A stretch of DNA of 64,000 nucleotides from Kangiella sp. Lineage in GTDB: Bacteria; Pseudomonadota; Gammaproteobacteria; Enterobacterales; Kangiellaceae. Shown piece by piece: positions 1 to 9,574 of the stretch. The notes beneath the pieces are model-generated. The model did not search any database. It was not told the origin of the DNA and was given only the letters and a program-made list of their open reading frames with translations. The position numbers were made by a program, and so were the translations under genes. The first letter of the stretch is position 1. Every line of letters starts with the position of its first letter. The stretch is from the NCBI GenBank assembly GCA_028284185.1, contig JANQSG010000002.1, positions 1 to 64,000 of the forward strand, read 5' to 3'.

Positions 1-2
1 AT

Positions 3-77
3 GAAGGCTTACGATTTGCTATTCGTGAAGGTGGTCGTACTGTTGGGGCGGGTGTTGTTGCTAAAATCTTTGAGTAA
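3..77 (+). CDS. tuf: Elongation factor Tu, C-terminal 24 residues (partial)
   Basis: The reading frame open at the left edge ends in the classic EF-Tu tail (GLRFAIREGGRTVGAG, then VVAKIFE and TAA). EF-Tu delivers aminoacyl-tRNA to the ribosomal A site in a GTP-dependent way. Only the end of the third beta-barrel domain is present; the rest lies outside the window. Position directly before the S10 operon is the usual end of the str operon in gammaproteobacteria. A strong hairpin terminator follows at 125-150, so this gene is probably not co-transcribed with rpsJ by default. Confidence 0.97.
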   Translation, partial: EGLRFAIREGGRTVGAGVVAKIFE

Positions 78-124
78 GGTTTGCCTTATTTAAGATTTAA
101 CAAGCACTAAGCTAATGCCTTATT

Positions 125-150
125 AAAACCCTGCTTCGGCAGGGTTTTTT
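125..150 (+). terminator. Rho-independent terminator of tuf
   Basis: A 10-bp perfect stem (AAAACCCTGC with GCAGGGTTTT) closes on a UUCG tetraloop and is followed by more T residues. UUCG loops with a GC-rich stem are typical of strong intrinsic terminators. It ends the str operon transcript. Confidence 0.95.
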
Positions 151-152
151 AA

Positions 153-170
153 TGAGCTAAATTTAGCTCA
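153..170. repeat. Perfect 18-bp palindrome between tuf and the S10 promoter
   Basis: TGAGCTAAATTTAGCTCA is an exact dyad lying 3 bases after the tuf terminator and about 30 bases before the S10 promoter -35. It could be a second weak hairpin or a binding site for a dimeric regulator. Nothing in the sequence decides between these. Confidence 0.5.
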
Positions 171-201
171 GACAATAATATAAAGAATTTGCTGCAAAGC
201 C

Positions 202-230
202 TTGTGTTGTATGGTCTTTTCTCCTATAAT
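202..230 (+). promoter_or_regulatory. S10 operon promoter
   Basis: TTGTGT (202-207), a 17-base spacer and a perfect TATAAT (225-230) are followed by a GC-rich discriminator (GCGCGTCCC). GC-rich discriminators are characteristic of stringently controlled ribosomal promoters. The predicted start near 237 gives a leader of about 180 bases before rpsJ, similar in size to the E. coli S10 leader. Confidence 0.85.
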
Positions 231-315
231 GCGCGTCCCTTTGTAGGCGTCATTGCCACAATTAGGGTTGTTCTTGCGAAGCAATTTCTTCATAAGTTAT
301 TGATTTTGCTAACAA

Positions 316-386
316 CAGATTCGACTTGAGTCTGATAAATAAATGGCTACCGCACCCCTCACTGAAGTAGGGTGGAGCGGTTTTTT
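316..386 (+). promoter_or_regulatory. S10 leader hairpins, probable L4-type attenuator
   Basis: Two hairpins sit in the S10 leader. The first pairs 316-322 with 328-334 (CAGATTC with GAGTCTG, one G-U). The second pairs CCGCACCC (350-357) with GGGT (370-373) and GCGG (377-380), with a GGA bulge, and is followed at once by TTTTTT (381-386). In E. coli the S10 leader carries a comparable U-tailed hairpin where L4 promotes termination with NusA. The position and U-tail fit the same autogenous control; L4 binding itself is inferred. Confidence 0.7.
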
Positions 387-420
387 ATGTTCTTTAAATG
401 TTAATTAGGAGTTCTTTGCA

Positions 421-732
421 ATGGCAAAGCAACGTATTCGAATCAGATTGAAAGCATTCGATCACAAGTTGATTGACTTATCAACTTCAGAGATCGTGAA
501 CACTGCTAAGCGCACTGGTGCTCAGGTTAAAGGTCCTATTCCTTTACCAACTCGTAAAGAGCGCTACACCATCTTGATTTCACCACACGTGAACAAAGAT
601 GCGCGTGATCAGTACGAAATCCGTACGCACAAGCGTTTAGTAGACATCATTGAACCAACTGAGAAAACAGTTGATGCACTGATGAAATTGGATTTAGCAG
701 CGGGTGTTGATGTTCAAATTAGTCTGACTTAA
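421..732 (+). CDS. rpsJ: 30S ribosomal protein S10 (NusE)
   Basis: A 103-residue protein, the same length as E. coli S10, with the typical start [16 protein letters not shown]10 sits in the 30S head and also works as NusE, joining NusB in transcription antitermination; nusB itself is at 24476. The start is preceded by TAGGAG with good spacing. It is the first gene of the S10 operon, behind the promoter and attenuator-like hairpin at 202-386. Confidence 0.99.
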   Translation: MAKQRIRIRLKAFDHKLIDLSTSEIVNTAKRTGAQVKGPIPLPTRKERYTILISPHVNKDARDQYEIRTHKRLVDIIEPTEKTVDALMKLDLAAGVDVQISLT

Positions 733-789
733 GACTAGAACGAACACTCACTGAATTTGGGTTGATAACCATATAATTGAGGTTAAAAC

Positions 790-1422
790 ATGGCTATCGG
801 AATTGTAGGTATAAAACGTGGTATGACTCGTGTCTTCACTGAAGACGGTGTGTCTATTCCCGTGACCGTAGTAGAAGCCGATCCGAACCGCATCGCTCAG
901 TTGAAAACAACTGACGTTGACGGTTACGAAGCGGTTCAAGTAACTACCGGTACCCGTAAAGCAAACCGTATCACCAAAGCAGAAGCAGGCCACTTTAAAA
1001 AAGCGGGCGTGGAAGCTGGGCGTGGTTTGTGGGAGTTTCGTGTAGATACACTAGAAGGTTTTGAAGTTGGCGGCACTATTAATGTCGAAACTTTTGAAGC
1101 TGGCCAAAAGGTTGACGTAACTGGTACCTCTAAAGGTAAAGGTTACGCTGGCGCCATTAAACGTTGGAATTTCCGTGGACAAGACTCTACTCACGGTAAC
1201 TCGGTTTCTCACCGTGCTCCAGGTTCGATTGGTCAGAACCAAACGCCTGGTCGCGTATTCAAAGGTAAGAAAATGTCTGGCCACATGGGTGCGGAGCGCG
1301 TAACAGTACAAACTCTTGAAGTTGTACGTGTTGATGCGGAACGCAATTTGTTATTAATCAAAGGTGCCGTACCTGGCGCTACCGGCGGTGACGTGATTGT
1401 ACGTCCTGCTGAGAAAGCTTAA
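790..1422 (+). CDS. rplC: 50S ribosomal protein L3
   Basis: 210 residues, one longer than the E. coli protein. L3 is an early assembly protein that reaches toward the peptidyl transferase centre. The conserved [15 protein letters not shown] segment holds the glutamine that PrmB methylates in E. coli. A GAGG ribosome binding sequence lies about 7 bases before the ATG. The 57-base gap after rpsJ shows no terminator. Confidence 0.99.
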   Translation: MAIGIVGIKRGMTRVFTEDGVSIPVTVVEADPNRIAQLKTTDVDGYEAVQVTTGTRKANRITKAEAGHFKKAGVEAGRGLWEFRVDTLEGFEVGGTINVETFEAGQKVDVTGTSKGKGYAGAIKRWNFRGQDSTHGNSVSHRAPGSIGQNQTPGRVFKGKKMSGHMGAERVTVQTLEVVRVDAERNLLLIKGAVPGATGGDVIVRPAEKA

Positions 1423-1439
1423 GCCTAAGGAGTTTAACT

Positions 1440-2042
1440 ATGGAAATTAGTTTAACAACTGGCGGCGCACTTGAAGTTTCTGAAGTGGCTTTCGGTCGTG
1501 AATTTAACGAGCCGTTAGTACACCAGGTAGTGGTTGCCTACATGGCAGCTGCTCGCGCGGGTACCCGTGCTCAGAAAAACCGTAGCGCTGTAAGCGGTGG
1601 TGGTAAGAAGCCTTGGAAACAAAAAGGTTCTGGTCGTGCTCGTGCCGGAACTATTCGTTCTCCAATCTGGCGTAAAGGTGGTGTGACATTTGCTGCACAA
1701 CCTCAAGACTACACCCAAAAAGTGAACAAGAAAATGTATCGCGGTGCAATCCAAAGCATCTTGAGTGAATTAGTTCGTCAAGAGCGTTTGATTGTAGTAG
1801 AAGAGTTTGCCGTTGAAGCTCCGAAAACTAAAGAGCTTGTGGGCAAACTTAAAGATTTAAACGCAAAAGAAGCTTTGATCGTAACTGATTCAGTTGACGA
1901 AAATTTATTCTTGGCTTCTCGCAATTTGCATAAAGTTGACGTTCGTGACGTTGACGGTATTGACCCTGTTAGCCTAATTGGTTTTGACAAGGTGGTTATG
2001 ACAGTTGCTGCGGTTAAGAAAATCGAGGAGAAATTAGGATGA
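1440..2042 (+). CDS. rplD: 50S ribosomal protein L4
   Basis: 200 residues (E. coli 201). The basic central loop with [14 protein letters not shown] lines the peptide exit tunnel; changes there give macrolide resistance in other bacteria. L4 is the autogenous regulator of the S10 operon in E. coli, so the leader hairpin at 350-386 is its likely target here. AAGGAG precedes the start. The stop overlaps the rplW start by 4 bases (ATGA). Confidence 0.99.
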   Translation: MEISLTTGGALEVSEVAFGREFNEPLVHQVVVAYMAAARAGTRAQKNRSAVSGGGKKPWKQKGSGRARAGTIRSPIWRKGGVTFAAQPQDYTQKVNKKMYRGAIQSILSELVRQERLIVVEEFAVEAPKTKELVGKLKDLNAKEALIVTDSVDENLFLASRNLHKVDVRDVDGIDPVSLIGFDKVVMTVAAVKKIEEKLG

Positions 2043-2332
2043 ACCAAGAAAGAATCTTAAAAGTCCTAAAGGCACCTCACGTTTCTGAGAAAGCAACGAT
2101 TTTGGCTGAAACAAACAATCAGTTTGTTTTCAAAGTGGCAGTTGATGCGACTAAGCGCGAAATCAAAAAAGCAGTTGAAACGTTATTCGAAGTTGAAGTC
2201 GATTCAGTTCGTACTTTAAACGTTAAAGGTAAAACGAAGCGTTTTGGTATGGTGCAAGGTAAGCGTGCCAACTGGAAAAAAGCTTACGTTTCTTTGAAGC
2301 CTGGTCAAGATCTTGACTTTGTGGCTGAGTAA
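2039..2332 (+). CDS. rplW: 50S ribosomal protein L23
   Basis: 97 residues (E. coli 100), beginning [21 protein letters not shown]23 lies at the polypeptide tunnel exit and is the docking site for trigger factor and SRP. The ATGA overlap with rplD implies translational coupling. Confidence 0.99.
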   Translation: MNQERILKVLKAPHVSEKATILAETNNQFVFKVAVDATKREIKKAVETLFEVEVDSVRTLNVKGKTKRFGMVQGKRANWKKAYVSLKPGQDLDFVAE

Positions 2333-2344
2333 GGAGAATAAGTC

Positions 2345-3172
2345 ATGGCAGTAATTAAAGCTAAACCAACTTCTCCGGGCCGTCGTTTCGTCGTTAAAGT
2401 CGTAAACGAAGACTTACACAAAGGTAAGCCTCACGCCGCTCTGTTAGAGAAGAAATCTAGAAATGGTGGTCGTAATAACAATGGTCGTATTACCGTACGT
2501 CACGTGGGTGGTGGTCATAAGCAACACTATCGTATTATCGACTTCAAGCGTAACAAAGATGCTATCCCAGCGACAGTTGAGCGTTTGGAATATGATCCAA
2601 ACCGCAGCGCACACATCGCATTAGTTTGCTATGCAGATGGCGAGCGTCGTTACATCATCGCACCAAAAGGTTTAAAAGCTGGTGCTCAGATTATTTCTGG
2701 TGATGCGGCGCCGATCAAAGCGGGTAACACTTTGCCAATGCGTAATATTCCAACCGGTACTGTTATCCACAACATTGAGTTAAAGCCAGGTAAAGGTGCA
2801 CAAATGGCGCGTTCTGCAGGTGCTTACGCTCAGTTGGTGGCTCGTGATGGTGCTTACGTTACTTTACGTCTTCGTTCTGGCGAAATGCGTAAAGTGTTAG
2901 CCGAAGGTCGTGCGACTATCGGTGAAGTCGGTAACTCTGAGCATATGCTTCGTAGCCTGGGTAAAGCTGGTGCCAAAAGATGGCGCGGCGTTCGTCCTAC
3001 GGTTCGTGGTGTAGCGATGAACCCGGTTGACCACCCACATGGTGGTGGTGAAGGGCGTACCTCTGGTGGTCGTCATCCTGTGTCTCCATGGGGTACACCG
3101 ACTAAAGGTAAGAAAACTCGTAAGAACAAGCGTACTGACAAGTTTATTGTCCGTCGTCGTAACAAGAAATAG
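2345..3172 (+). CDS. rplB: 50S ribosomal protein L2
   Basis: 275 residues (E. coli 273). L2 binds 23S rRNA near the peptidyl transferase centre and supports subunit joining. The near-invariant [14 protein letters not shown] segment near residue 225 includes the histidine implicated in peptidyl transfer. A strong AAGGAG precedes the ATG. The basic C-terminus ([16 protein letters not shown]) is normal for the family. Confidence 0.99.
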   Translation: MAVIKAKPTSPGRRFVVKVVNEDLHKGKPHAALLEKKSRNGGRNNNGRITVRHVGGGHKQHYRIIDFKRNKDAIPATVERLEYDPNRSAHIALVCYADGERRYIIAPKGLKAGAQIISGDAAPIKAGNTLPMRNIPTGTVIHNIELKPGKGAQMARSAGAYAQLVARDGAYVTLRLRSGEMRKVLAEGRATIGEVGNSEHMLRSLGKAGAKRWRGVRPTVRGVAMNPVDHPHGGGEGRTSGGRHPVSPWGTPTKGKKTRKNKRTDKFIVRRRNKK

Positions 3173-3183
3173 AGGACAGCATA

Positions 3184-3459
3184 GTGGCACGTTCATTAAA
3201 GAAAGGCCCTTTCATTGACCTTCACTTATTAAAGAAGGTTGAGGAAGCTGCGGCCTCTGGCTCTAAAAAGCCAATTAAAACATGGTCTCGTCGTTCTACC
3301 GTTTTTCCGGAAATGGTTGGTTTGACGATTGCCGTTCACAATGGTCGTCAACACGTACCAGTTTTCGTTACTGAAGACATGGTTGGCCACAAGTTAGGTG
3401 AGTTCGTTTTGACTCGTACCTACTATGGTCATGATGTTGATAAAAAAGCCAAGCGATAA
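3184..3459 (+). CDS. rpsS: 30S ribosomal protein S19
   Basis: 91 residues (E. coli 92), reading from a GTG codon: family members begin exactly at the residues encoded here ([11 protein letters not shown]), and no nearby ATG keeps that N-terminus. AGAGGA lies just upstream. S19 pairs with S13 in the 30S head near the A site. Confidence 0.98.
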   Translation: MARSLKKGPFIDLHLLKKVEEAAASGSKKPIKTWSRRSTVFPEMVGLTIAVHNGRQHVPVFVTEDMVGHKLGEFVLTRTYYGHDVDKKAKR

Positions 3460-3474
3460 GGCGAGGAGTGAAAG

Positions 3475-3807
3475 ATGGAAGTAGCAGCAAAATTGCGTAA
3501 TGCTAGCATCTCAGCACAGAAAATGCGTCTTGTAGCTGATCAGGTTCGTGGCTTACCAGTAGAAAAAGCATTGAACATTCTTGAATTCAGCCCTAAAAAA
3601 GCGGCTCGTTTAATCAAGAAAGTTCTTGAGTCTGCGATTGCAAACGCTGAGCATAACGAAGGTGCTGATATCGACGAATTAAAAGTTTCGACTATTTTTG
3701 TTGACGAAGCAGCTACCGCTAAGCGTATGCGTCCGCGCGCGAAAGGTCGTGGCGACCGTATCTTGAAAAGATCAAGCCACGTTACTGTAAAAGTATCGGA
3801 TAACTAG
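3475..3807 (+). CDS. rplV: 50S ribosomal protein L22
   Basis: 110 residues, identical in length to E. coli L22. The C-terminal hairpin ([20 protein letters not shown]) reaches into the exit tunnel beside L4. GGCGAGGAG precedes the start at good spacing. Confidence 0.99.
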   Translation: MEVAAKLRNASISAQKMRLVADQVRGLPVEKALNILEFSPKKAARLIKKVLESAIANAEHNEGADIDELKVSTIFVDEAATAKRMRPRAKGRGDRILKRSSHVTVKVSDN

Positions 3808-3817
3808 GAGAGATAGT

Positions 3818-4519
3818 ATGGGTCAAAAAGTACATCCTAATGGTATCCGCTTAGGTATCGTAAAAAAGCACACCGCAACTTGGTATGCTGAGCGCGGCGA
3901 ATATGCGGACAACCTGGAAGGTGACATCACCATTCGTAACTGGTTGGTGAAAGAATTAAAGAGCGCTTCAGTATCGCGTATTGATATCGAACGTCCTGCG
4001 AAGGCAATCCGTGTGACTATTCACACTGCTCGTCCAGGTATCGTTATCGGTAAGAAAGGCGAAGATATTGAAAAATTACGCGCAAAAATTAGCAAAATGG
4101 CTGGCGTACCTGCTCAGGTTTCTGTTGAGCAAATTCGTAAGCCTGAGTTAGATGCCAAATTGGTTGGTGATAACGTAGCTCAGCAATTAGAGCGTCGCGT
4201 CATGTTCCGTCGCGCTATGAAGCGTGCGGTACAGAACGCTATGCGTGCTGGTGCAGAAGGTATCAAAATCCAGGTAAGTGGTCGTCTTGGCGGTGCCGAG
4301 ATTGCTCGTTCCGAGTGGTATCGTGAAGGTCGTGTACCTTTGCATACACTTCGTGCGAACATCGATTATGCACACTGCGAAGCATTAACTACTTACGGCA
4401 TCATCGGTATTAAAGTGTGGATTTTCAAAGGCGAAGTTCTTCCAGGTCAAGAAATTGTTGAACCTAAGGAAGAACGTAAACCTCGTCGTCGCAAAGCCGC
4501 ACCACGAGCTAAGAAGTAG
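3818..4519 (+). CDS. rpsC: 30S ribosomal protein S3
   Basis: 233 residues, as in E. coli. The KH domain GXXG-type loop is visible at [15 protein letters not shown] (around residues 70-84). S3 forms the mRNA entry channel with S4 and S5 and contributes helicase activity. The basic tail [16 protein letters not shown] is longer in charge than average but ordinary. AGGAGAGA precedes the ATG. Confidence 0.99.
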   Translation: MGQKVHPNGIRLGIVKKHTATWYAERGEYADNLEGDITIRNWLVKELKSASVSRIDIERPAKAIRVTIHTARPGIVIGKKGEDIEKLRAKISKMAGVPAQVSVEQIRKPELDAKLVGDNVAQQLERRVMFRRAMKRAVQNAMRAGAEGIKIQVSGRLGGAEIARSEWYREGRVPLHTLRANIDYAHCEALTTYGIIGIKVWIFKGEVLPGQEIVEPKEERKPRRRKAAPRAKK

Positions 4520-4531
4520 GGGTAGCGAATC

Positions 4532-4939
4532 ATGTTATTACCTAAAAGAACTAAATTCCGTAAGCAACACAAGCTTCGTAACCGTGGTTCTCAAACCATG
4601 AACGTAAGCTTTGGTGAGTTCGGATTAAAGGCAACTGGCCGTGGTCGTATGACAGCTCGTCAAATCGAGGCTGCTCGTCGTGCCATGACTCGTCACATGA
4701 AGCGTCAAGGTAAAGTTTACATCCGTGTATTCCCTGACAAACCAATTACTAAAAAGCCATTAGAAGTACGTATGGGTAAAGGTAAAGGTTCTGTTGAATA
4801 CTGGGTAGCGCAGATCCAACCTGGTCGCATGTTATATGAAGTAGAAGGTATTGATGAAGGTTTGGCACGTGAAGCATTTGCTTTAGCAGCGGCTAAATTG
4901 CCTTTCAAAACTACTTTCGTTAAACGTACGGTGATGTAA
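4532..4939 (+). CDS. rplP: 50S ribosomal protein L16
   Basis: 135 residues (E. coli 136). L16 is a late assembly protein contacting the A-site tRNA elbow. The [11 protein letters not shown] segment carries Arg80, matching the arginine that the oxygenase RoxA hydroxylates in E. coli. The stop overlaps the rpmC start by one base (TAATG). Confidence 0.99.
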   Translation: MLLPKRTKFRKQHKLRNRGSQTMNVSFGEFGLKATGRGRMTARQIEAARRAMTRHMKRQGKVYIRVFPDKPITKKPLEVRMGKGKGSVEYWVAQIQPGRMLYEVEGIDEGLAREAFALAAAKLPFKTTFVKRTVM

Positions 4940-5130
4940 TGAAAGCGACAGATTTGAGAGAGAAAAGCGTTGAAGAATTGAATGTGCAACTGGTTGAGTT
5001 GTTGCAGGAGCAATTCAAAAAGCGTATGGAAAAAGCAACTGGGCAGATGGAAGCGACACACGAAATTCGTGAAATTCGTCGTAACATCGCTCGTGTTAAG
5101 ACCATCATCAACCAGAAGGCAGGTTCATAA
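4939..5130 (+). CDS. rpmC: 50S ribosomal protein L29
   Basis: 63 residues, the E. coli length, a two-helix hairpin starting [15 protein letters not shown]29 lies next to L23 by the tunnel exit. It overlaps both neighbours by a single base, so translation is probably coupled across rplP-rpmC-rpsQ. Confidence 0.98.
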   Translation: MKATDLREKSVEELNVQLVELLQEQFKKRMEKATGQMEATHEIREIRRNIARVKTIINQKAGS

Positions 5131-5387
5131 TGAGCACTGAATCAATTCAACGCACATTACAAGGCAAAGTCGTCAGTGACAAAATGGATAAATCCATTAC
5201 GGTTCTTATTGAGCGTCAGGTGAAGCACCCTTTATACGGTAAGTTCATTAAGCGTTCGACTAAGATCCACGCGCACGATGAGTCTAACGAGTGCAAAATG
5301 GGTGATGTAGTTAAGGTAGTTGAATGCCGTCCACTTTCAAAAACCAAGTCTTTTAAACTGGTTGAGATTGTAGAAAGCGCAAGCTAA
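5130..5387 (+). CDS. rpsQ: 30S ribosomal protein S17
   Basis: 85 residues (E. coli 84), an OB-fold primary 16S rRNA binder. The conserved [14 protein letters not shown] start and [13 protein letters not shown] segments are present. It is the last gene of the S10 operon; a weak terminator-like hairpin and the spc promoter follow. Confidence 0.99.
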   Translation: MSTESIQRTLQGKVVSDKMDKSITVLIERQVKHPLYGKFIKRSTKIHAHDESNECKMGDVVKVVECRPLSKTKSFKLVEIVESAS

Positions 5388-5401
5388 TTAGCTCCATCGA
5401 A

Positions 5402-5433
5402 TAACCCCGAGTTGAGTTGTTTACTTGGGGTTA
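5402..5433 (+). terminator. Weak terminator-like hairpin at the end of the S10 operon
   Basis: TAACCCC (5402-5408) pairs with GGGGTTA (5427-5433) around an 18-base loop. A short T-containing tail (GGAATTTTAG) follows. The stem is modest and the tail poor, so only partial termination is likely and read-through into the spc operon is expected. Confidence 0.45.
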
Positions 5434-5460
5434 GGAATTTTAGAAATTTAATGGTATACT
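5431..5460 (+). promoter_or_regulatory. spc operon promoter (extended -10)
   Basis: TATACT (5455-5460) is preceded by TGG, giving an extended -10 (TGnTATACT). A poor -35 (TTAGGA, 5431-5436) lies 18 bases upstream. The transcript would start near 5467 in a GC-rich stretch. A small hairpin pairs CGCGC (5463-5467) with GCGCG (5475-5479). E. coli has its spc promoter at this same place, between rpsQ and rplN. Confidence 0.7.
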
Positions 5461-5498
5461 CTCGCGCCATTTTAGCGCGGGTTTAAGCGGAGAAAACC

Positions 5499-5867
5499 AT
5501 GATCCAGATGCAATCAATGCTAGACGTAGCCGATAATTCAGGCGCTCGTCGAGTAATGTGTATTAAAGTGCTGGGTGGTTCGCATCGTCGTTATGCTAAC
5601 GTCGGCGACGTTATCAAGGTGAGCGTAAAAGAAGCGATCCCACGCGGTAAAGTTAAAAAAGGTGACGTATTGAACGCGGTTGTTGTTCGTACACGCAAAG
5701 GCGTACGTCGTCCAGACGGATCTTTGATCAAGTTTGACGGTAATGCGGCTGTGATGTTGAACAGTAACCTACAACCAATTGGTACTCGTATTTTTGGACC
5801 TGTAACCCGTGAATTGCGTGGCGACAAGTTCATGAAGATCGTATCGCTTGCACCTGAAGTATTGTAA
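5499..5867 (+). CDS. rplN: 50S ribosomal protein L14
   Basis: 122 residues (E. coli 123), with the conserved [27 protein letters not shown] start. L14 forms an intersubunit bridge and binds the silencing factor RsfS. It is the first gene of the spc operon. GCGGAG stands before the ATG. Confidence 0.99.
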   Translation: MIQMQSMLDVADNSGARRVMCIKVLGGSHRRYANVGDVIKVSVKEAIPRGKVKKGDVLNAVVVRTRKGVRRPDGSLIKFDGNAAVMLNSNLQPIGTRIFGPVTRELRGDKFMKIVSLAPEVL

Positions 5868-5880
5868 GAGAGATAAGATC

Positions 5881-6198
5881 ATGCAAAAGATTAAGAAAGA
5901 CGACGAAGTCATCGTAATCGCAGGCAAAGATAAAGGTAAACGCGGTACTGTTAACCGTGTATTGCCAAATGGCCGCGTGATTGTTTCAGGCATCAACTTG
6001 GTTAAGAAACACCAAAAGCCAAGTCAAGGTGCTGACGGTATGCCTGTTGAGGGCGGTATCGTAGAAAAAGAAGCAGCGTTGGATTTATCAAACGTAGCGA
6101 TTTATAACCCTGAAACTGGCAAAGCTGACCGTGTTGGCATCAAAGTTGAAGATGGTGAAAAATCTCGCTTCTTTAAGAAAACTGGTGAAGCGATTTAA
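5881..6198 (+). CDS. rplX: 50S ribosomal protein L24
   Basis: 105 residues (E. coli 104). The start is the ATG at 5881 ([10 protein letters not shown]), which has AGAGAG upstream and the family N-terminus. An in-frame ATG at 5848 would add 11 residues inside rplN and was rejected. The KOW motif ([17 protein letters not shown]) is clear. L24 starts 50S assembly. Confidence 0.98.
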   Translation: MQKIKKDDEVIVIAGKDKGKRGTVNRVLPNGRVIVSGINLVKKHQKPSQGADGMPVEGGIVEKEAALDLSNVAIYNPETGKADRVGIKVEDGEKSRFFKKTGEAI

Positions 6199-6243
6199 TC
6201 GCATCACAGTCAATAAAGTTTATTTTAAACAGGTAATTTTAAG

Positions 6244-6783
6244 ATGGCGAAACTGCACAACTTTTATAAAGAGACTGTAGTAGACCAACTTCAAGAGAAG
6301 TTTGGTTTCAAGTCAGTTATGCAAGTCCCACGCATTACCAAGATCACATTGAACATGGGTCTGGGTGAAGCTATTGCGGACAAGAAAATACTGGAGCACG
6401 CAGTCAATGATATGACCGCAATCTCAGGCCAAAAGCCAGTGGTAACTAAAGCCCGCAAATCTGTTGCTGGCTTCAAGATCCGTGATGGCTATCCAATTGG
6501 CTGCAAGGTAACCCTGCGCGGTGAGCGTATGTGGGATTTCCTTGAGCGTTTCATTTCTATTGCGATTCCTCGTATTCGTGACTTCCGTGGTTTAAATCCT
6601 AAATCATTTGACGGTCGCGGTAACTATTCTGTAGGTATCAAAGAGCAAATCATTTTCCCTGAAATTGATTATGACAAAGTTGATAAAATTCGTGGTATGG
6701 ATATTACTATCACTACAACTGCAGCTAACAATGAAGAAGGACGTGCTCTATTAGATGCGTTCAACTTCCCGTTAAAATCATAA
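6244..6783 (+). CDS. rplE: 50S ribosomal protein L5
   Basis: 179 residues, as in E. coli. L5 binds 5S rRNA with L18 and contacts the P-site tRNA and S13. Recognised by [11 protein letters not shown] and the C-terminal [20 protein letters not shown]. The 45-base gap from rplX is the longest inside this operon but shows no terminator. Confidence 0.99.
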   Translation: MAKLHNFYKETVVDQLQEKFGFKSVMQVPRITKITLNMGLGEAIADKKILEHAVNDMTAISGQKPVVTKARKSVAGFKIRDGYPIGCKVTLRGERMWDFLERFISIAIPRIRDFRGLNPKSFDGRGNYSVGIKEQIIFPEIDYDKVDKIRGMDITITTTAANNEEGRALLDAFNFPLKS

Positions 6784-6794
6784 AGGAGCGCGCA

Positions 6795-7100
6795 ATGGCT
6801 AAAACATCTATGGTTCAGCGCGAACTAAAGCGCACTAAAACTGTTGCTAAATTCGCAGCAAAACGTGCGGAGCTTAAAGCGATTATTAACAACCCACAAT
6901 CTTCAGAAGAAGAAGTGTGGGAAGCACAGGTTAAATTGCAAAAGCTACCACGTGATGCAAGTCCTGTACGTCAACGCAATCGTTGTCGTGTCACGGGTCG
7001 TCCTCACGCTTACTTACGTAAATTCGGTCTTTGCCGTAATAAATTACGTGAGCACGCGATGAAAGGTGACGTACCTGGTTTAGTTAAAGCAAGCTGGTAG
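6795..7100 (+). CDS. rpsN: 30S ribosomal protein S14 (zinc-independent type)
   Basis: 101 residues, the length of the E. coli long form. The CxxC pairs of the short zinc-binding type are absent; the segment [28 protein letters not shown] carries only single cysteines. S14 binds late in the 30S head. AAAGGAGCG precedes the start. Confidence 0.98.
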   Translation: MAKTSMVQRELKRTKTVAKFAAKRAELKAIINNPQSSEEEVWEAQVKLQKLPRDASPVRQRNRCRVTGRPHAYLRKFGLCRNKLREHAMKGDVPGLVKASW

Positions 7101-7115
7101 TCGGGAGAATAGATC

Positions 7116-7508
7116 ATGAGTATGCAAGATCCTATTGCAGATATGTTGACTCGTATTCGTAATGGCCAAGCTGCTGCGAAAAAAAGCGTAAACATGCCTG
7201 CTTCAAAATTAAAAGCGTCAATTGCGCAAGTATTGACGGATGAAGGTTTCATTTCTGGTTATAGCGTTTCTGATGAAGTAAAAGCGACTATGACAGTGGA
7301 ATTGAAATATTATCAAGGTCGTCCAGTAATTGATGAGTTGAAGCGTGTTAGTCGTCCAGGTCTACGTATTTATAAGAAAGTAGACGAGTTACCAAAAGTA
7401 ATTGGCGGCTTAGGTGTTTCAATTATTTCAACTTCAAAAGGTGTCATGAGCGATCGTGCTGCGCGTAAAGCGGGTCACGGTGGTGAAGTCATCTGCACTG
7501 TAGCGTAA
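7116..7508 (+). CDS. rpsH: 30S ribosomal protein S8
   Basis: 130 residues as in E. coli, ending [16 protein letters not shown]8 is a primary 16S binder and, in E. coli, represses the spc operon by binding mRNA near rplE. Whether an S8 site exists before rplE here was not resolved. Confidence 0.99.
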   Translation: MSMQDPIADMLTRIRNGQAAAKKSVNMPASKLKASIAQVLTDEGFISGYSVSDEVKATMTVELKYYQGRPVIDELKRVSRPGLRIYKKVDELPKVIGGLGVSIISTSKGVMSDRAARKAGHGGEVICTVA

Positions 7509-7520
7509 GGGAGTTTAAAG

Positions 7521-8051
7521 ATGTCACGTGTAGCAAAAAGCGCTGTATCTATCCCTTCAGGTGTTGATGTAAACATCAAAGATGGCGTGATCAGTGTTAA
7601 AGGTTCAAAAGTAACTCTTGAACAAGCATTGCACCAGGACGTAGCGATTAAAGTTGAAGATGGCGAAATCACTTTCGCACCTTCAGAAACTGCTACTGGC
7701 TGGGCAATGGCGGGTACTTTCCGTTCACTCGTTAACAACATGGTTGTTGGCGTAACTGACGGTTTCGAAAAGAAACTGCAGTTAGTGGGCGTTGGTTACC
7801 GTGCTAATGTTCAAGGTAAGAAAGTTAACTTAACCCTGGGTTTCTCACATCCTGTGGTTCACGAAGTTCCAGAAGGTATTACGGTAGAAGCACCTTCACA
7901 AACCGAACTTGTGATCAAGGGTGCGGACAAGCAGGTCGTTGGCGAAGTGGCGGCGAAGATCCGCGCTTATCGTCCACCAGAGCCTTATAAAGGTAAAGGT
8001 GTACGTTACGTTGACGAACACATTGTTCGTAAAGAAGCTAAGAAGAAATAG
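7521..8051 (+). CDS. rplF: 50S ribosomal protein L6
   Basis: 176 residues (E. coli 177), two repeated beta/alpha domains, with the C-terminal [16 protein letters not shown] motif. L6 lies near the factor-binding region by the sarcin-ricin loop. AAGGGAG precedes the start. Confidence 0.99.
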   Translation: MSRVAKSAVSIPSGVDVNIKDGVISVKGSKVTLEQALHQDVAIKVEDGEITFAPSETATGWAMAGTFRSLVNNMVVGVTDGFEKKLQLVGVGYRANVQGKKVNLTLGFSHPVVHEVPEGITVEAPSQTELVIKGADKQVVGEVAAKIRAYRPPEPYKGKGVRYVDEHIVRKEAKKK

Positions 8052-8064
8052 TAGGGCTTAAGAG

Positions 8065-8418
8065 ATGGAAAAGAAAATTCAACGTATTCGTCGTGCGACT
8101 AAAAGCCGCGCGAAAATGCACGAGTTAGGTGCTAACCGCCTGGTCGTGAACAGAACGCCTCGTCACATTTACGCTCAAGTAATTTCTGGCGAAAACGGTT
8201 CTGTGCTTGCAAGTGCTTCTACTGTTGAGAAATCAGTTCGCGGTGACGTGAAATACACTGGTAACATCGAAGCAGCTAAGCAAGTTGGCACTCTAGTAGC
8301 AGAGCGTGCTTTGGAAGCGGGCGTAAAGCAGGTTGCTTTCGACCGTAGTGGTTTCAAATATCATGGCCGTGTGCAGGCATTAGCTGATGCGGCTCGTGAA
8401 AAAGGCTTACAATTCTAA
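8065..8418 (+). CDS. rplR: 50S ribosomal protein L18
   Basis: 117 residues as in E. coli. L18 carries 5S rRNA into the 50S with L5. The [22 protein letters not shown]-terminus is diagnostic. Confidence 0.99.
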   Translation: MEKKIQRIRRATKSRAKMHELGANRLVVNRTPRHIYAQVISGENGSVLASASTVEKSVRGDVKYTGNIEAAKQVGTLVAERALEAGVKQVAFDRSGFKYHGRVQALADAAREKGLQF

Positions 8419-8429
8419 GGTGACGACAA

Positions 8430-8933
8430 ATGGCTAGAGAAGTAGAAAATCAAGAAGGTTTAGTTGAGAAATTAGTCAACGTAAACCGTGTTGCTAAAGT
8501 AGTTAAAGGTGGTCGTATCTTCGGTTTCACGGCTTTGACTGTTGTTGGTGATGGTAAAGGTAAAATCGGTTTCGGTCGTGGTAAGTCGAAAGAAGTTCCA
8601 ACTGCTATTCAAAAAGCAATGGAGCAAGCTCGTCGCAACATGATCCAGGTAGATTTAAAAGACGGCCACACTTTGCAACACCCAATTAATGCTCGTCACG
8701 GTGCCTCTAAGGTCTATATGCAACCGGCCTCTGAAGGTACTGGCATCATCGCTGGTGGTGCAATGCGTGCGGTATTCGAAGTGCTTGGCGTACAAAACGT
8801 TTTAGCGAAAAGCGTGGGCTCTACAAACCCGATTAACATCGTTCGTGCAACGGTTAACGGTTTGAAGCAAATGTCTTCTCCAGAAGCGATGGCGTCTAAG
8901 CGTGGCAAAACGGTAGAAGAGATTTTGGATTAA
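8430..8933 (+). CDS. rpsE: 30S ribosomal protein S5
   Basis: 167 residues as in E. coli. The N-terminal dsRNA-binding-like domain ([21 protein letters not shown]) holds the loop where spectinomycin resistance changes occur. It is accuracy-related, with S4. Next gene starts 4 bases on. Confidence 0.99.
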   Translation: MAREVENQEGLVEKLVNVNRVAKVVKGGRIFGFTALTVVGDGKGKIGFGRGKSKEVPTAIQKAMEQARRNMIQVDLKDGHTLQHPINARHGASKVYMQPASEGTGIIAGGAMRAVFEVLGVQNVLAKSVGSTNPINIVRATVNGLKQMSSPEAMASKRGKTVEEILD

Positions 8934-8937
8934 GACG

Positions 8938-9123
8938 ATGGCTAAGAAAATGATGAAAGTAACGCAGACGCGTTCTAGCATTGGCCGCTTAAAGGCACAC
9001 AAAGCGTGCTTAACTGGCTTGGGCTTGCGTCGCATCGGTCATACGGTTGAAGTTGAAGATACGCCTTCAACTCGCGGTATGGTAAACAAAATTTACTACA
9101 TGGTTAATGTAGAAGGGGAGTAA
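8938..9123 (+). CDS. rpmD: 50S ribosomal protein L30
   Basis: 61 residues (E. coli 59), with [19 protein letters not shown] and the [11 protein letters not shown] turn. A small 50S protein, non-essential in some bacteria. Closely packed between rpsE and rplO. Confidence 0.98.
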   Translation: MAKKMMKVTQTRSSIGRLKAHKACLTGLGLRRIGHTVEVEDTPSTRGMVNKIYYMVNVEGE

Positions 9124-9127
9124 GATC

Positions 9128-9574
9128 ATGCGTTTAAATACATTGATGCCAGCTCCTGGTAGTAAGAAAAAAGCCAAGCGTGTTGGTCGTGGTATCGGTT
9201 CTACCGATGGTAAGACTGCGGGTCGTGGTCACAAAGGTTTGAAGTCGCGTTCAGGCGGTAAAGTGAAAATTGGTTTCGAAGGTGGTCAAATGCCTTTGAA
9301 GCAACGCTTACCAAAGTTCGGTTTCACTTCACGTAAATCTTTGGTATCGGCTGAAGTTCGTTTAGGCGAATTGGCTAAAGTTGAAGGTGAACTAGTTGAT
9401 ATATTGAGCTTGAAAAAAGCAGGTCTTATCACTAATAACATCCAAAACGTTAAAATCATGTTGTCTGGTAGCATTGAGCGTGCGGTTACCGTTTCTGGCG
9501 GTATTCGTGTGACTAAAGGTGCTAAAGCAGCTATCGAAGCGGCTGGCGGCAAAGTGGAAGAGGCTAACAGCTAA
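9128..9574 (+). CDS. rplO: 50S ribosomal protein L15
   Basis: 148 residues (E. coli 144), glycine- and lysine-rich at the N-terminus ([22 protein letters not shown]). It stabilises 23S rRNA domain packing. The stop overlaps the secY start by one base, which couples production of the translocon to ribosomal protein synthesis, as is usual in bacteria. Confidence 0.99.
   Translation: MRLNTLMPAPGSKKKAKRVGRGIGSTDGKTAGRGHKGLKSRSGGKVKIGFEGGQMPLKQRLPKFGFTSRKSLVSAEVRLGELAKVEGELVDILSLKKAGLITNNIQNVKIMLSGSIERAVTVSGGIRVTKGAKAAIEAAGGKVEEANS

Noticed and set aside
748-993. Open frame on the - strand overlapping the end of rpsJ and start of rplC
   Set aside because: It lies opposite well-defined ribosomal genes and shows no protein family features. 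Many similar antisense frames occur opposite rplC, rplD, rplB, rpoD and dnaG and were rejected for the same reason.
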